Assembly (NCBI RefSeq): GCF_004000275.1
Contig: NZ_RCIP01000002.1
Coordinates: forward strand, 868,283 to 932,282
Direction: 5' to 3'
Length of the DNA: 64,000 nucleotides
Source: Saccharospirillum alexandrii
Lineage (GTDB): Bacteria; Pseudomonadota; Gammaproteobacteria; Pseudomonadales; Natronospirillaceae
The translations under genes were made by a program, and so were the position numbers. The notes beneath the pieces were generated by a model. The model was not told the DNA's origin, did no database searches, and saw only the letters and a list, made by a program, of their open reading frames with translations. Shown here piece by piece: positions 44,994 to 54,097 of this stretch (the stretch's first letter is position 1; each line of letters opens with the position of its first letter).

Positions 44994-45360
44994 TTGTAGT
45001 GAATTACCGAGCTATGCCAAGTTGATTTTCATGAACCGCTGTTCGAGGTCCGAGCCTTTGCAACAATTCCCAGTACGCCTGAATCATGCGACCGAGAACA
45101 CACAGAACACCTCATCAATCAACTACAAGCTCCACATCCATCAGTACCGGGCTACAGCATGTGGCCTAGATATACGCTATTACCAAAAACTGCCCGAAAA
45201 TAAATCTAACACTGTTTAGTATTAGTCAGACTGCTACGGACCCCACATCGCAGGCTCCCTTTTATGGCAAGCTGGTCAATCTGGTCTGGTGGCAATAACT
45301 GCTGTACAGGTAAGAAGTGAGTGCTAACTTATATAGAATAGACACTATAGAGAGCTGACC

Positions 45361-45621
45361 ATGTCGCAATGGACAACCAAAATACAAAAAACTGGAGACT
45401 TGCGAGTTATTACACTGCCTGCTGACCTGCTCCTAAAGACTCAGTGGGCTGTCGGTGAAGAACTGAACCTGACAGTAGAAGGAGTTAACTTGCATCTTAG
45501 TTCGAATAGATCACCCAGCCTCGCGGAGCTAATGGCTCAAGTCCCCGAGGGTGGACTACCCTCTATTGAAGAGCTGGAAGGCTTAGACTCCCCAATAAAA
45601 CCTGTTGGTCGGGAAGTTTAG
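45361..45621 (+). CDS. AbrB/MazE-type antitoxin, apparently orphan
   Basis: The ATG follows AGAGAG. The 86-residue protein has an N-terminal swapped-hairpin domain of the SpoVT-AbrB type (TTKIQKTGDLRVITLPADLLLKTQWAVGEELNLTVEG) and an acidic C-terminal tail (SLAELMAQVPEGGLPSIEEL) that in MazE-like antitoxins covers the toxin. A MazF/ChpB toxin would be expected directly downstream, but no intact gene follows for more than 1 kb. Confidence 0.8.
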   Translation: MSQWTTKIQKTGDLRVITLPADLLLKTQWAVGEELNLTVEGVNLHLSSNRSPSLAELMAQVPEGGLPSIEELEGLDSPIKPVGREV

Positions 45622-45987
45622 TTTTCTCAAGTTAATCAATTACACCCTGCACATCTTACTGGGAGTTGCAGGTTTGACAGGCTCAAGTAACGATCTGGGG
45701 CATCCCGTCTGTCTGGTAAGGAGTCGTCCGAGCCCGTGAGGACGAGATACACCGGGGCTGGCTGAACGGCAAGCTCGATAATCGACATTCCGAGCTTATC
45801 GATCAGTGCCTGAAGGTCCTTGCCTAGCTGCCGGAACTACGTGGCCGAAACTTGTCATTCTGGCGACCCTAAACCGATGAATGACTTGCGGTTACCCTGC
45901 TATAACTTAGCAACAAAAAGAAGGTATACCATCGACATATCCCATGGTCAGTCTTAGCATAGGACAAACCTTCGAGGTGATTGAGAA

Positions 45988-46140
45988 TTGGGGCGAGCAA
46001 GCACTTTCAAAGGCAACAAAAGCCAGGCGGTCCGCCTGCACAAGCGCGTGGCCTACCCGGAGGAGGTAAAGCAGGTCGGTATCGTGTCTGAAGGTCTAAC
46101 CTGAATAATAACACCTGCTGGTGAGCGAGTTGGCATTGCC
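45988..46140 (+). pseudogene. VapB-type antitoxin, nonsense-mutated
   Basis: From TTG 45988, after a GAGGTG ribosome site, the frame reads GRASTFKGNKSQAVRLHKRV, then AYPEEVKQVGIVSEGLT and a TGA at 46102-46104, and continues in frame as IITPAGERVG. This is the VapB/SpoVT-AbrB antitoxin pattern (NKSQAVRLPK...ITPAGE), with the start changed to TTG and a stop in the middle. No PIN-domain VapC gene follows. Confidence 0.75.
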
Positions 46141-46732
46141 ACTTTCACCCAAGAGCTCCTTGCACGATTCGGATTTGAGTCGTACTTCGCCGTACACCTC
46201 CTACAGTCCTCAATTCTCACCTTCAAGCTCTTTTATGCATTTGACCATATAGGCGTCCTAACCGCCGACTTAGCGCGCCAGGGTGTCGGTAAAACGGGAC
46301 TTTTTGATGAATCTATTTCCCCTATGGGGAATGCGAGATTCTACTATTGCGCTCCCTCAATTTCTGGGGCGATTGCCCTATGAGTGACCATCAATCATAG
46401 TCTATAGAAGTTAAATGCCTTTAGTGCACTTAACGTAATTCAGTGATTAGCGAGCCATTTGTCCGATTTGGAGTCAAATCCCTCAAAACCCTTTAAGGGT
46501 ACATAAACCAGCTTTTTTGCTGGCTCTCTCAAACCGAAGAAAGTGGTATGCGCAAAGTACACCTTAGGTTTCTTTCACTAGCAAAATAGTCTACGCACGA
46601 CATTGGAACGATGTTAGGCTAGGCTTGTCGAACTCTACACAATGCTCATGTACTGGGAGTTTCCCTTCCTTAGATTGTCATTATCTTTGTAGGCTAGGCC
46701 CTCGCTTTCCCGGGGCAATGTGTCTGTATATA
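46141..46732. other. Gene-free stretch before the first GntR gene
   Basis: No coding region is supported. It contains one copy of a 31-bp direct repeat (46447-46477, annotated separately) and a small hairpin (CCAGC/GCTGG, 46510-46525) with T's only in the loop, so it is not a standard terminator. Confidence 0.45.
46447..46477. repeat. 31-bp direct repeat, left copy
   Basis: TTAGCGAGCCATTTGTC begins a 31-bp block that recurs at 53031-53061 in the same orientation with 27 of 31 identical by eye. The pair brackets the first Amadori-type locus and its regulator. It could be a recombination scar, a pair of related IS ends or a shared regulatory element. Confidence 0.6.
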
Positions 46733-46742
46733 ATGACGTCAT
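46733..46742. promoter_or_regulatory. Probable GntR operator, perfect palindrome ATGACGTCAT
   Basis: A perfect 10-bp palindrome lies 41 bp upstream of the GntR gene, within AT-rich promoter-like sequence (TATAATGACG). A close copy, ATAACGTCAT (52606-52615), is upstream of the SIS gene that opens the minus-strand operon, so one regulator probably controls both. Confidence 0.6.
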
Positions 46743-46782
46743 ATAATCTCATACATCATTTCATGAAGGGAGCTATATTCAA

Positions 46783-47502
46783 TTGAAGATTTCTAATTCT
46801 GGGTCCGTACCAGCGTACGAGAAGATCGCTCGCCATATAAGAGCCAGCATATACGACGGTATATACTCTTATGGCGCCGCTTTGCCTTCGGAAGCCAAGT
46901 TGTGTCTAGAATACGATGTCAGCCGAATCACGGTCAGGCGAGCCATCAACGAGTTGGTGGCTGACGGCTACCTGGAGAAAGTGCATGGCAAGGGAACCTT
47001 TGTCCGGCACAAACGTTTTGAACAGGAGCTGGTTAACCTAAATGGTTTTACCGAGGCCTTCAGCAAGAAGGGCATAAAGGTTAGCCATCACATTATTGAG
47101 GAGAAAATTGTTACACCGGATGCGCCCACCAAGAAACTCCTGCAACTTGAGCCGGGAGTCCAGGTATTGAAGCTGACACGGCTACACTATCTCGATGACG
47201 ACCCATTCAATCTCGACACATCCTATTTCTCGGCGGCTCTGTTTCCGGGGCTGTTCGATTGGTTAAAAGAAGATGATTCGCTCTACAAAGTTATCCGGGA
47301 ACGCTACGGCTTTATACCCCTGCATGCTGACAGGACAATTACCATTACGACACCCAGTGAAGAACAATGTGGCCTACTTGAGTGCGAAATGACCGAGCCT
47401 TTGTTCAAGATGGAAAAGATCGTCCTTGATGAAGACAAGCCGCTGCATCGATCCATACTGCTCACACCCGCCAGCCGGGTCTCCCTGAAGTTAAGCATGT
47501 AG
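46783..47502 (+). CDS. GntR/HutC-family regulator (UTRA domain), locus 1
   Basis: The TTG at 46783 follows GAAGGGAG at longish spacing, giving 239 residues. The N-terminal winged helix-turn-helix is YEKIARHIRASIYDG, LPSEAKLCLEYDVSRITVRRAI and GKGTFV (about 10-77). A UTRA ligand domain follows (about 95-235). HutC-type regulators bind sugar phosphates or amino acid derivatives. It is convergent with the operon 52581-47538 and probably its repressor, sensing a phosphorylated Amadori compound by analogy with FrlR. Confidence 0.88.
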   Translation: MKISNSGSVPAYEKIARHIRASIYDGIYSYGAALPSEAKLCLEYDVSRITVRRAINELVADGYLEKVHGKGTFVRHKRFEQELVNLNGFTEAFSKKGIKVSHHIIEEKIVTPDAPTKKLLQLEPGVQVLKLTRLHYLDDDPFNLDTSYFSAALFPGLFDWLKEDDSLYKVIRERYGFIPLHADRTITITTPSEEQCGLLECEMTEPLFKMEKIVLDEDKPLHRSILLTPASRVSLKLSM

Positions 47503-47537
47503 CCCCTGACTACCAGGCTCTGAATCCGATTTACCGG

Positions 47538-48389
47538 TCAACCTATTTGATTTGCATAACCATAGGCGCCAAACCGCATACACGTCTCGGCAGCAGCGGC
47601 GGCACCCGCCTGCATGCAATCCGACAGGCTCTCCCCTGCTGCCATTGACACCAGGAACCCCGAAATATAGGAGTCACCGGCACCCAGGGTGTCGACAGCG
47701 CGAACGGGAGTGATGTCCTGGCTATGGATCCCGAGATCGCCCACGTATATCGCGCCTTGCTCCCCCCGTGTTATCAGCACATGGCGAGGGCCCATCGAGT
47801 GCACATGCTCACCGAACGCCACTGCTTCATGATGGTTTAAATCAGAACAAGAGAAAAACGCGTACTTAACATAGGGGCAAACCGCGTTCAGTATCTCTTC
47901 TTTTCGGTTGACGGAGAAATCGTATGATACATCCGCATATTGAACTAACAAAGGAAGGTCGTCGTTGATATAGCTGTATATGCTGGTATGAACCAGGTCA
48001 AAGCCGGCAATGAATTCCAGATCGCTGGGGTGAAAATTCAATTTTAACCGGGACTGCACGCCACCCTTGTTGGACTCTCCGAACACCCGGTCTCCATCGT
48101 CATTCAATGTAACATACGCCTTGCCGTTTTCACCAATCGCCGTTCTGACATAATCGATATTTACACCTTCTTCGGTGAGCGACGCCTTGACGTGATCACC
48201 GGCTGAATCATTTCCGAAAATCCCGATATAGGCAGTCTTCGATAAGCCATAGCGCCGGGTTAGCACCGCAACATTGACAGCGTTGCCACCGGGATAAAAC
48301 TCACCACGATCCATATAGTTATCGACCACATTGTCACCAATGGCCACAAGAGAGTAATTAAGGTTCATATTAGTACCAATTTTAATCAT
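47538..48389 (-). CDS. PfkB-family sugar kinase, fructoselysine 6-kinase-like (FrlD type), locus 1
   Basis: This 283-residue protein has FrlD-like words: SLVAIGDNVVDNYMDRGEFY, PGGNAVNVAVLTRRYG, YIGIFGNDSAGDHV, DVSYDFSVNRKEE and the PfkB catalytic motif VDTLGAGDSYISGFLVSMA. An ATG at 48368 would start exactly where E. coli FrlD starts. FrlD phosphorylates fructoselysine to its 6-phosphate for cleavage by the SIS-domain deglycase encoded in the same operon. The exact substrate amine is not determinable. Confidence 0.85.
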   Translation of the reverse strand: MIKIGTNMNLNYSLVAIGDNVVDNYMDRGEFYPGGNAVNVAVLTRRYGLSKTAYIGIFGNDSAGDHVKASLTEEGVNIDYVRTAIGENGKAYVTLNDDGDRVFGESNKGGVQSRLKLNFHPSDLEFIAGFDLVHTSIYSYINDDLPLLVQYADVSYDFSVNRKEEILNAVCPYVKYAFFSCSDLNHHEAVAFGEHVHSMGPRHVLITRGEQGAIYVGDLGIHSQDITPVRAVDTLGAGDSYISGFLVSMAAGESLSDCMQAGAAAAAETCMRFGAYGYANQIG

Positions 48390-48400
48390 TCAACAATCAA

Positions 48401-49312
48401 TCAACCTTTAACAGACCCGGAAACCATGCCCCTGATAAAGCTTCTTTGTAAAAACATAAACGCAACTATCAATGGTGTTGCCGAAATAACCAAACCAGCC
48501 AACAGTACGCCCCAATTCGTTTGCAGCGCGTCTCTAAAGGCCATCAATCCAGAAGGAATGGTTTTCAGGCTATCGGAGTCGATAAAGATGATCGCGAATA
48601 GGAACTCGTTCCAAGTATAGTAAGCGGTCAGTACCCCGGCGGTAATCAGAATAGTTTTGCTCAGCGGCAGATAGATCTTGTGGAAAATCTGCATTGAGTT
48701 GTAACCATCAATATAGGCCGCTTCGTCCAGATCCTTTGGAATGGTCAAAAAGTAGGCGCGAATCAGCAGGATAGTGATGGGCAGTCGATAGGCCACGTAG
48801 GGCACGATCAACGCCAGGTAGGTATCGTGAAAACGAGTGACCTGCATCAACTCGTAGAGTGGTACCACACTAACTTCGGGAGATACCAGGAGTCCGCCGA
48901 TCAGGAATAGTAGTAATGCATTCGCGCCCTTGCCCCGGTACTTCAGCAGCCCGTAGGCACATAGAGCAGAGACATAGATCGTTATCAGGACCGAACTGGT
49001 GGATACAATAAAGCTGTTCAGAAAGTAGCTGGATACCCCACCATTCCAGGCTTCGACGTAGTTGCCGAACTCCCATGTGGTAGGCAATGACCAGCTAGAG
49101 GTATAGATTTCCTGAGTCGATTTAAGTGAGTTAATAATCGTCCAGAACAACGGGTATATGACCACGATTGCATATAACACCAGGAAAAACGAAGTAGCCG
49201 TATAGCCCGCCCTTGACAGCAAGCCGTTCAGACTGAAACGACCGTCGTCGACATGCGAGTCAGGGCGTGGCACGTTCTTGTCCGATTTTATGGTATCGAG
49301 CTGGAAATTCAT
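48401..49312 (-). CDS. ABC sugar permease (MalG/CUT1 type)
   Basis: This 303-residue protein has six membrane segments and the inner-membrane EAA loop (DLDEAAYIDGYNSMQIFHKI, about 195-215). It ends FLQRSFIRGMVSGSVKG, the typical MalG-family C-terminus. It forms the importer channel with the permease encoded upstream (TAATG stop-start overlap at 49312). Substrate is inferred to be a fructosyl-amine. Confidence 0.92.
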   Translation of the reverse strand: MNFQLDTIKSDKNVPRPDSHVDDGRFSLNGLLSRAGYTATSFFLVLYAIVVIYPLFWTIINSLKSTQEIYTSSWSLPTTWEFGNYVEAWNGGVSSYFLNSFIVSTSSVLITIYVSALCAYGLLKYRGKGANALLLFLIGGLLVSPEVSVVPLYELMQVTRFHDTYLALIVPYVAYRLPITILLIRAYFLTIPKDLDEAAYIDGYNSMQIFHKIYLPLSKTILITAGVLTAYYTWNEFLFAIIFIDSDSLKTIPSGLMAFRDALQTNWGVLLAGLVISATPLIVAFMFLQRSFIRGMVSGSVKG

Positions 49313-50193
49313 TATGACCGCTCTCCCGTCTTGGATATTTTAAGCTGAACCGCGAGAACGGCCATTGTCAGGAAGAATACGACAACGGCGATACTGGAGG
49401 CGTAGCCCATGCGGTCCTGATTGAACGCATTCTCATAAAGATAGGTAGCCAATACGGAACTGGAATAGCCGGGACCACCGCCGGTCAGGATATAAGGTTC
49501 GCCGAACACCGTGAATGACTGGGCAACGGTGACAATCAATACAACCAGAATTATTTCCTTCGATTGGGGCACCGTTATATGAAAAAACTGTTGAACTTTG
49601 GAGGCGCCCTCCAGGGACGATGCTTCATACAGGTCCTTGGGGATCGTTTGCAGGGATACGATAAACAGCAGCGCCGTATAACCCATGCTCTGCCACTGCG
49701 ATATCGCTATCACTGCGTATATGGCAGTGTCCGAACTGCCCAACCATGGCTGACGCCAACTGTCCAGGCCGACGGCAGCCAGTGACTGGTTGATCAGGCC
49801 GTTTACCGGGTCATAAAAGAACTGGAAGATAAAGGCAACGATCGTGACAGACAGAAGGACAGGGACAAAGTAGAGAACCCGGAGAAAGGGCGATACCTTC
49901 CTGAAAAACCGGTCCTCAAGGATTGCAGCGATGATGAAACTCAGAATCACCTGAAAGAAAACTGATATTAGAATGTATTTTACATTATTGAGCAGCGAGA
50001 TTAGCGCCGCCTCATCATGCAACAATTCCTTGAAGTTGGACCAGCCAACAAACACCTTCCCCGGCGATATTGCCGAAAACTCATAGAAACTGTAAATAAA
50101 GTTGAGCAACAGTGGGTAATATACAAAGACCGTGGTGATCAATGCAGCAGGAACCACGTAGATAAGAGAACCATATTTTCTGGCAATATTCAT
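49312..50193 (-). CDS. ABC sugar permease (MalF/UgpA, CUT1 type)
   Basis: The ATG at 50193 has GGAGAAG 6 nt upstream; a TTG at 50214 is less likely. The 293-residue protein has six membrane segments and the EAA loop DLYEASSLEGASKVQQFFHI, with LTGGGPGYSSSVLATYLYENAF near the end, typical of UgpA/MalF-type CUT1 permeases. No ABC ATPase gene is present in this operon. Confidence 0.92.
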   Translation of the reverse strand: MNIARKYGSLIYVVPAALITTVFVYYPLLLNFIYSFYEFSAISPGKVFVGWSNFKELLHDEAALISLLNNVKYILISVFFQVILSFIIAAILEDRFFRKVSPFLRVLYFVPVLLSVTIVAFIFQFFYDPVNGLINQSLAAVGLDSWRQPWLGSSDTAIYAVIAISQWQSMGYTALLFIVSLQTIPKDLYEASSLEGASKVQQFFHITVPQSKEIILVVLIVTVAQSFTVFGEPYILTGGGPGYSSSVLATYLYENAFNQDRMGYASSIAVVVFFLTMAVLAVQLKISKTGERS

Positions 50194-50256
50194 GATGTGC
50201 TTCTCCGGCTTCAATGTACCTGGCTGGCCAAAGAAGGCCAGTCAGGTTCTACTGCA

Positions 50257-51528
50257 TTATCTTGAAGCAACTTCCCGAACTTCGGCGGCTGCCTCCTGAA
50301 CATCGGCCATGACTTCAGACGGAGTCATTTGGCCATCAAGCATCAACTGGACACCATTCATATAGGTGTTGACGATGCGAATGTCCAGAGCGTTGTCTAG
50401 CCACAGATGCATGCCGTCCGCTTCCGCGATCTGTTCCGCGGCTGCGACCTGATTTTCACTCGCGGTCTCTGGCGTTACGGCTCCAACTGCAGGACTGATG
50501 AAACCGGTAACGGCGGTAGACTGGCGCGCGGTTTCACCGGAAGTCAGGAACTTGACGAGCTTATATGCCGCTTCCGGATGCTCAGACTTCTCGGCAATCA
50601 TGTAGCCTTCAGGTGCACCCTGCATGGTGTTCTGGTTGCCTTTTCCGTCTTCAAACGGCGGGAAATTTGTCGAATCCCATGCAAAGTCCGCGTCCTCTTC
50701 GAGATAGCGTATCTCACCGTATTCCAGGAAGTTCATCGCTGCCCGCCCGGCGATAAACATACTGCGTTCGGTAGAGTGATCCGTCGCGTTGGGGAAGTCG
50801 TTGGCACACTGGGTGACCATGTGCTCCAATTCTTCAAGCGCCCGGACATAGCCCGGGTCTGTGAAACGGCCCGACTCGCGCTGGTAATCCGTTTCGATCA
50901 CAGATGGGCTAACCAGTCGCTCGTTGAACGTGCCAACCCAGTGGCTGATCGCCCAATGTTCCTTAGAACTGAATACAACCGGGATGTAGCCGTTTTCCCG
51001 GAAGGTATCACAGGAAGCCAGAATGTCCTGATAAGTATCCGGAAGATCCAGCCCTACATCGTTAAAGGCATCCAAATTATAGAACAGCGCCTTTCCGTTC
51101 ATCTGCCAAGGCAGTCCATACACCTCGCCTTCGTATTCAAATGGATCGACCTGGGACAGGAGGATGTTGTCCTCCAACCATTGTTGATCTTCCTCCAGAA
51201 ACCCTTCCAGGCTCCGCACAGTTCCGTTTCTTACCAGATTATTTCCAAATTCACCACTCCATGAGAAAAACACATCGGGCGCATTGGAGCTGCCCAATAT
51301 GACCCGAAGCTTGTCTTTGTAGGAGTCATTCAACACTTGGTCAATGTTGACTGTAATGCCGGGATTCTGACGTTCAAATTCAGCAACCCGGTCAGCGATA
51401 AACGACCGGATTGGCTCGTTAGGCCATCTATGGAACAGGTCCAGCTCGATGTCTTCGGCACTGGCGATACCCGTGACTAAAGTTGTGGCAGCTAGAATAA
51501 TATTAATTGACGTTTTTTTGTTAGACAT
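50257..51528 (-). CDS. Extracellular solute-binding protein, family 1 (CUT1)
   Basis: This 423-residue protein has a signal peptide (SINIILAATTLVTGIASA) and a family-1 binding fold: IELDLFHRWPNEPIRSFIAD, DVFFSWSGEFGNNLVRNG, YGLPWQMNGKALFYNLDAF and AFIAGRAAMNF-like segments. AGAGGATAG precedes the ATG. It is the periplasmic receptor for the two CUT1 permeases encoded downstream. Position after a deglycase gene suggests an Amadori sugar-amine ligand. Confidence 0.9.
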   Translation of the reverse strand: MSNKKTSINIILAATTLVTGIASAEDIELDLFHRWPNEPIRSFIADRVAEFERQNPGITVNIDQVLNDSYKDKLRVILGSSNAPDVFFSWSGEFGNNLVRNGTVRSLEGFLEEDQQWLEDNILLSQVDPFEYEGEVYGLPWQMNGKALFYNLDAFNDVGLDLPDTYQDILASCDTFRENGYIPVVFSSKEHWAISHWVGTFNERLVSPSVIETDYQRESGRFTDPGYVRALEELEHMVTQCANDFPNATDHSTERSMFIAGRAAMNFLEYGEIRYLEEDADFAWDSTNFPPFEDGKGNQNTMQGAPEGYMIAEKSEHPEAAYKLVKFLTSGETARQSTAVTGFISPAVGAVTPETASENQVAAAEQIAEADGMHLWLDNALDIRIVNTYMNGVQLMLDGQMTPSEVMADVQEAAAEVREVASR

Positions 51529-51597
51529 CCTGCTATCCTCTCATTGATTTGTATTTTTAGTATCTCATGCCGGGCTGTGCCCGGCAGTCCGAGATTC

Positions 51598-52581
51598 TTA
51601 GTAGTCCATCTTCCACATGTATCGACGAACGGTGAGCGGGTGGCCCTTGTCCTCAGCCAGACGATTGGCATAGGCCCGCAACAGATACCCGAAAATGATT
51701 TGGGTTACGTACTCGTGGGAAACTTCGGGTAGGCTGGAAAGATCGAACTCCTTGGCGTCTAAAACGATGTTCCGATCACTGAACTTCCTGCTGAACGCCA
51801 ACGCCCGCTCCTCTTGCGGCCGGGTGGCATCCAGGCCCAGCAGGGTAATAATGGGTGTATCGAAGTCTGTAATTTCAAACGGCCCATGGAAGTATTCACC
51901 TGCATGGATAGCGTTAGAGTGAATCCACTGCATTTCCATCAGGATGCAAATCGCGAAGGAGTAAGCCGGACCGTAGTTCGAGCCGCTGGCCATGGTATAA
52001 ATGACGGATTCACGCTTGTATTGCTGGCCAAAATCCCGAATCCTGTCGGCGTGGGACGCCACCACGGAATCAACGACTGAAGTAATCTTGCTGACCCCCG
52101 TCGCCACTTGCTGGTATTTTTCATTGCCTTCCTTCTCGGCCAGAAGCCGAAACAGCAACTTCAGGAAGACACAGGCGGCCGCTTTGTCGTTGGCCTGGCT
52201 GGGTGACAGTTCATACTCGATGCAATAGTCGACCGCCTGGCCCATGGGTGAAGAGGGATCGGTGGTCAGACCTACGGTAAGAGCGCCATGCTTACGCGCA
52301 AATTCCGCAGCTTCAACGGTCTCCGGGGTGGTTCCACCCATGGAGGAGACAACCACCAGGCTGTCCGAGCCAAGCCGGGCCGGGGCACGCTGTACGAATT
52401 CCGCAGAGTTGTATACTTCCGAAGACAGAGTCTTGGATTCCCGATCAATCAGGTATTTATTGGGCATCATAAGGGCCAGGGACCCGCCACAAGCCACAAA
52501 ATAGATGTCCTTCAACCCATTTACCTTCATGACGGCGCTAATAGCACTCTCGATTTGCTGGTCAATGTCAGATGTCTTCAT
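51598..52581 (-). CDS. SIS-domain deglycase, fructoselysine-6-phosphate deglycase-like (FrlB type), locus 1
   Basis: This 327-residue protein has two SIS domains as in FrlB and GlmS isomerase halves: DIYFVACGGSLALMMPNKYL and SLVVVSSMGGTTPETVEA in the first (about 25-110), VIYTMASGSNYGPAYSFAI and AGEYFHGPFEI in the second (about 195-260), with C-terminal YMWKMDY. FrlB splits fructoselysine 6-phosphate into glucose 6-phosphate and lysine. It leads the operon SIS, binding protein, two permeases, kinase. TTGGAG precedes the ATG. Confidence 0.88.
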   Translation of the reverse strand: MKTSDIDQQIESAISAVMKVNGLKDIYFVACGGSLALMMPNKYLIDRESKTLSSEVYNSAEFVQRAPARLGSDSLVVVSSMGGTTPETVEAAEFARKHGALTVGLTTDPSSPMGQAVDYCIEYELSPSQANDKAAACVFLKLLFRLLAEKEGNEKYQQVATGVSKITSVVDSVVASHADRIRDFGQQYKRESVIYTMASGSNYGPAYSFAICILMEMQWIHSNAIHAGEYFHGPFEITDFDTPIITLLGLDATRPQEERALAFSRKFSDRNIVLDAKEFDLSSLPEVSHEYVTQIIFGYLLRAYANRLAEDKGHPLTVRRYMWKMDY

Positions 52582-52605
52582 GGTGACTCCAAGAAAGGAC
52601 GTATT

Positions 52606-52680
52606 ATAACGTCATATTAATTATCAAAATTTTTTTGCTTCGAAGCTAGGTGCAGACTAAGCAACAAAATATGACGTGTC
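52606..52680. promoter_or_regulatory. Probable GntR operators of operon 1
   Basis: ATAACGTCAT (52606-52615) matches the perfect palindrome ATGACGTCAT found before the GntR gene at nine of ten positions. A related ATGACGTGTC lies at 52671-52680. Both are just upstream of the SIS gene at 52581. The stretch from 52681 to 53030 holds no recognised gene. Confidence 0.5.
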
Positions 52681-53030
52681 AATACGTCTTGATGGTTTTA
52701 TTCTGTAACCAGTAAGCGAGTCTTACTGTATTCGAGGGCTGTCATACAACTAAAAAAATCGGAAAAAGTTACATAACTCACTGTTTTAAAAAAGAAACTC
52801 CAATTTCATGGGTTTGATGAAGCGAGTATGGAGCCTTCACTGTGAAGAGGCCGTCACTACCGTAAGAAGCACCCTTTGGCAAACCAATGAGGGGGGCTGG
52901 AGATTTCCCTCCAAAAAATGACATAAATGACATATACGCTGTCGGTGACCACCAATCGTGGCCTGTAGAGGTTCAACACTTTCTAATACGCTTTTCTGAA
53001 TTCAGTGTCTGCGACCCAAAATCAATAACT

Positions 53031-53061
53031 TAGCGAGACATTTGTCGGACTTGGACTCAAC
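53031..53061. repeat. 31-bp direct repeat, right copy
   Basis: TTAGCGAGACATTTGTC begins this copy; see 46447-46477. It ends a few bases before the stop of the second GntR gene (53069). Confidence 0.6.
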
Positions 53062-53068
53062 CATGCCA

Positions 53069-53827
53069 TTATCGCACTGCGACCTCGTGTGAGAGCCGGC
53101 CATTGCTAACTTTGAAACTTACCCGCTGTGGATGGTTGATTGATACGAGGTATTCAATGGGCTCGCCGTGGCTATCATATATCACCCCACGATAAACCAA
53201 CCCAAACGTACCATGCCCAATCCCCAGCAAGTCAGCCTCATCATCCGTCACTGCCATCATGCGGATTGATCCATCGTCTGCATCGACATGAATATCATAG
53301 CGGTTCGCCATCAACTGGTAGAGTGACCCCCCTTCTACCAAGTCACCTGCCACCAAACCAGGGACCCGACTAGCGGGTATGTGGCTGGTTTCCAAGCAAA
53401 AAGCCAGGCCATTAGCCGTTCTCAACCGGCGAATTACCAGTAAAGGACTGCCTTGATCGATATGTAGCATTGCAGCAGTTTGTTTGCTCGCAACAGATTG
53501 CTCGAAATAAAGCAACTTGCTACCTGGTTGGGCACCATTCAACTCAGTGATTTTGCTGATCCCGTGAGTAATAGGCTGGGTCAGAGGGCGCTCAATGGTC
53601 GGTCCGGTTACAAAGGTGCCTGCATAAGGCCGCCTCTCCAGCCGACCTTCTTCTATCAGCACGTCTATCGCTTTGCGAAGTGTCATCCTGCTAACACCCA
53701 AATTCTCCGCTAGTGACCGTTCGGCAGGTAGCTGGGAGCCCTGATCAAAATCTGGCTGCTCTAAAAGATCAAGTAGCGCTTCATATGCCTTCTTATGAGG
53801 ACGGTGACTAATAGTTGACGATGACAT
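53069..53827 (-). CDS. GntR/HutC-family regulator (UTRA domain), locus 2
   Basis: This 252-residue protein has the winged helix-turn-helix AYEALLDLLEQPDFDQGSQL, PAERSLAENLGVSRMTLRKAI and AGTFVTG (about 14-78) and a UTRA domain with GSPLLVIRRLRTANGLAFCL and LETSHIP. It is divergent from the SIS-kinase-ABC operon at 54098-59014. TGGTCTA half-sites in the shared intergenic region match the usual HutC/NagR-type operator. Confidence 0.9.
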   Translation of the reverse strand: MSSSTISHRPHKKAYEALLDLLEQPDFDQGSQLPAERSLAENLGVSRMTLRKAIDVLIEEGRLERRPYAGTFVTGPTIERPLTQPITHGISKITELNGAQPGSKLLYFEQSVASKQTAAMLHIDQGSPLLVIRRLRTANGLAFCLETSHIPASRVPGLVAGDLVEGGSLYQLMANRYDIHVDADDGSIRMMAVTDDEADLLGIGHGTFGLVYRGVIYDSHGEPIEYLVSINHPQRVSFKVSNGRLSHEVAVR

Positions 53828-53849
53828 GGCTGGTTCCTAACCGAAGAAA

Positions 53850-54019
53850 TGGTCTAAATTCAATAGCGCCATGGAAAAGCGCACAACATTCACTATTCCA
53901 TCTAAAGTCGCCTATTTTCCAATATATTCACTATTTATCTGGCTTTCAATGCTCACGTTTCTAAAAAGCTTACCCGCAAATAACTAGACCATCATAACAA
54001 TTTCACTGTCTATGGTCTA
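53850..54019. promoter_or_regulatory. TGGTCTA half-sites in the divergent promoter region of locus 2
   Basis: TGGTCTA occurs at 53850-53856 and 54013-54019, and inverted (TAGACCA) at 53985-53991. HutC/NagR/YvoA-type GntR proteins bind TGGTCTAGACCA-like palindromes, so these are plausible operators of the regulator at 53069. Full palindromes are not present. Confidence 0.5.
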
Positions 54020-54097
54020 TTTTTATTTGATGCGTGGTTTTTTTTGGTATAACTTCGTTCGCATCAATAACAGTGACTCATAGTTTAAGAGGGCAGC

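Noticed and set aside
44905-45219. 104-codon plus-strand frame across the umuD promoter
   Set aside because: Overlaps the LexA box and umuD start on the other strand; no ribosome site or family pattern.
46447-46490. tRNA 3' end fragment as an attachment site
   Set aside because: The GTC.GA.TTGGA.TCAA pattern does not form a T-arm with acceptor pairing and no tRNA body precedes it.
50407-51264. 285-codon plus-strand frame opposite the solute-binding protein gene
   Set aside because: Antisense shadow; no family resemblance and no ribosome site.
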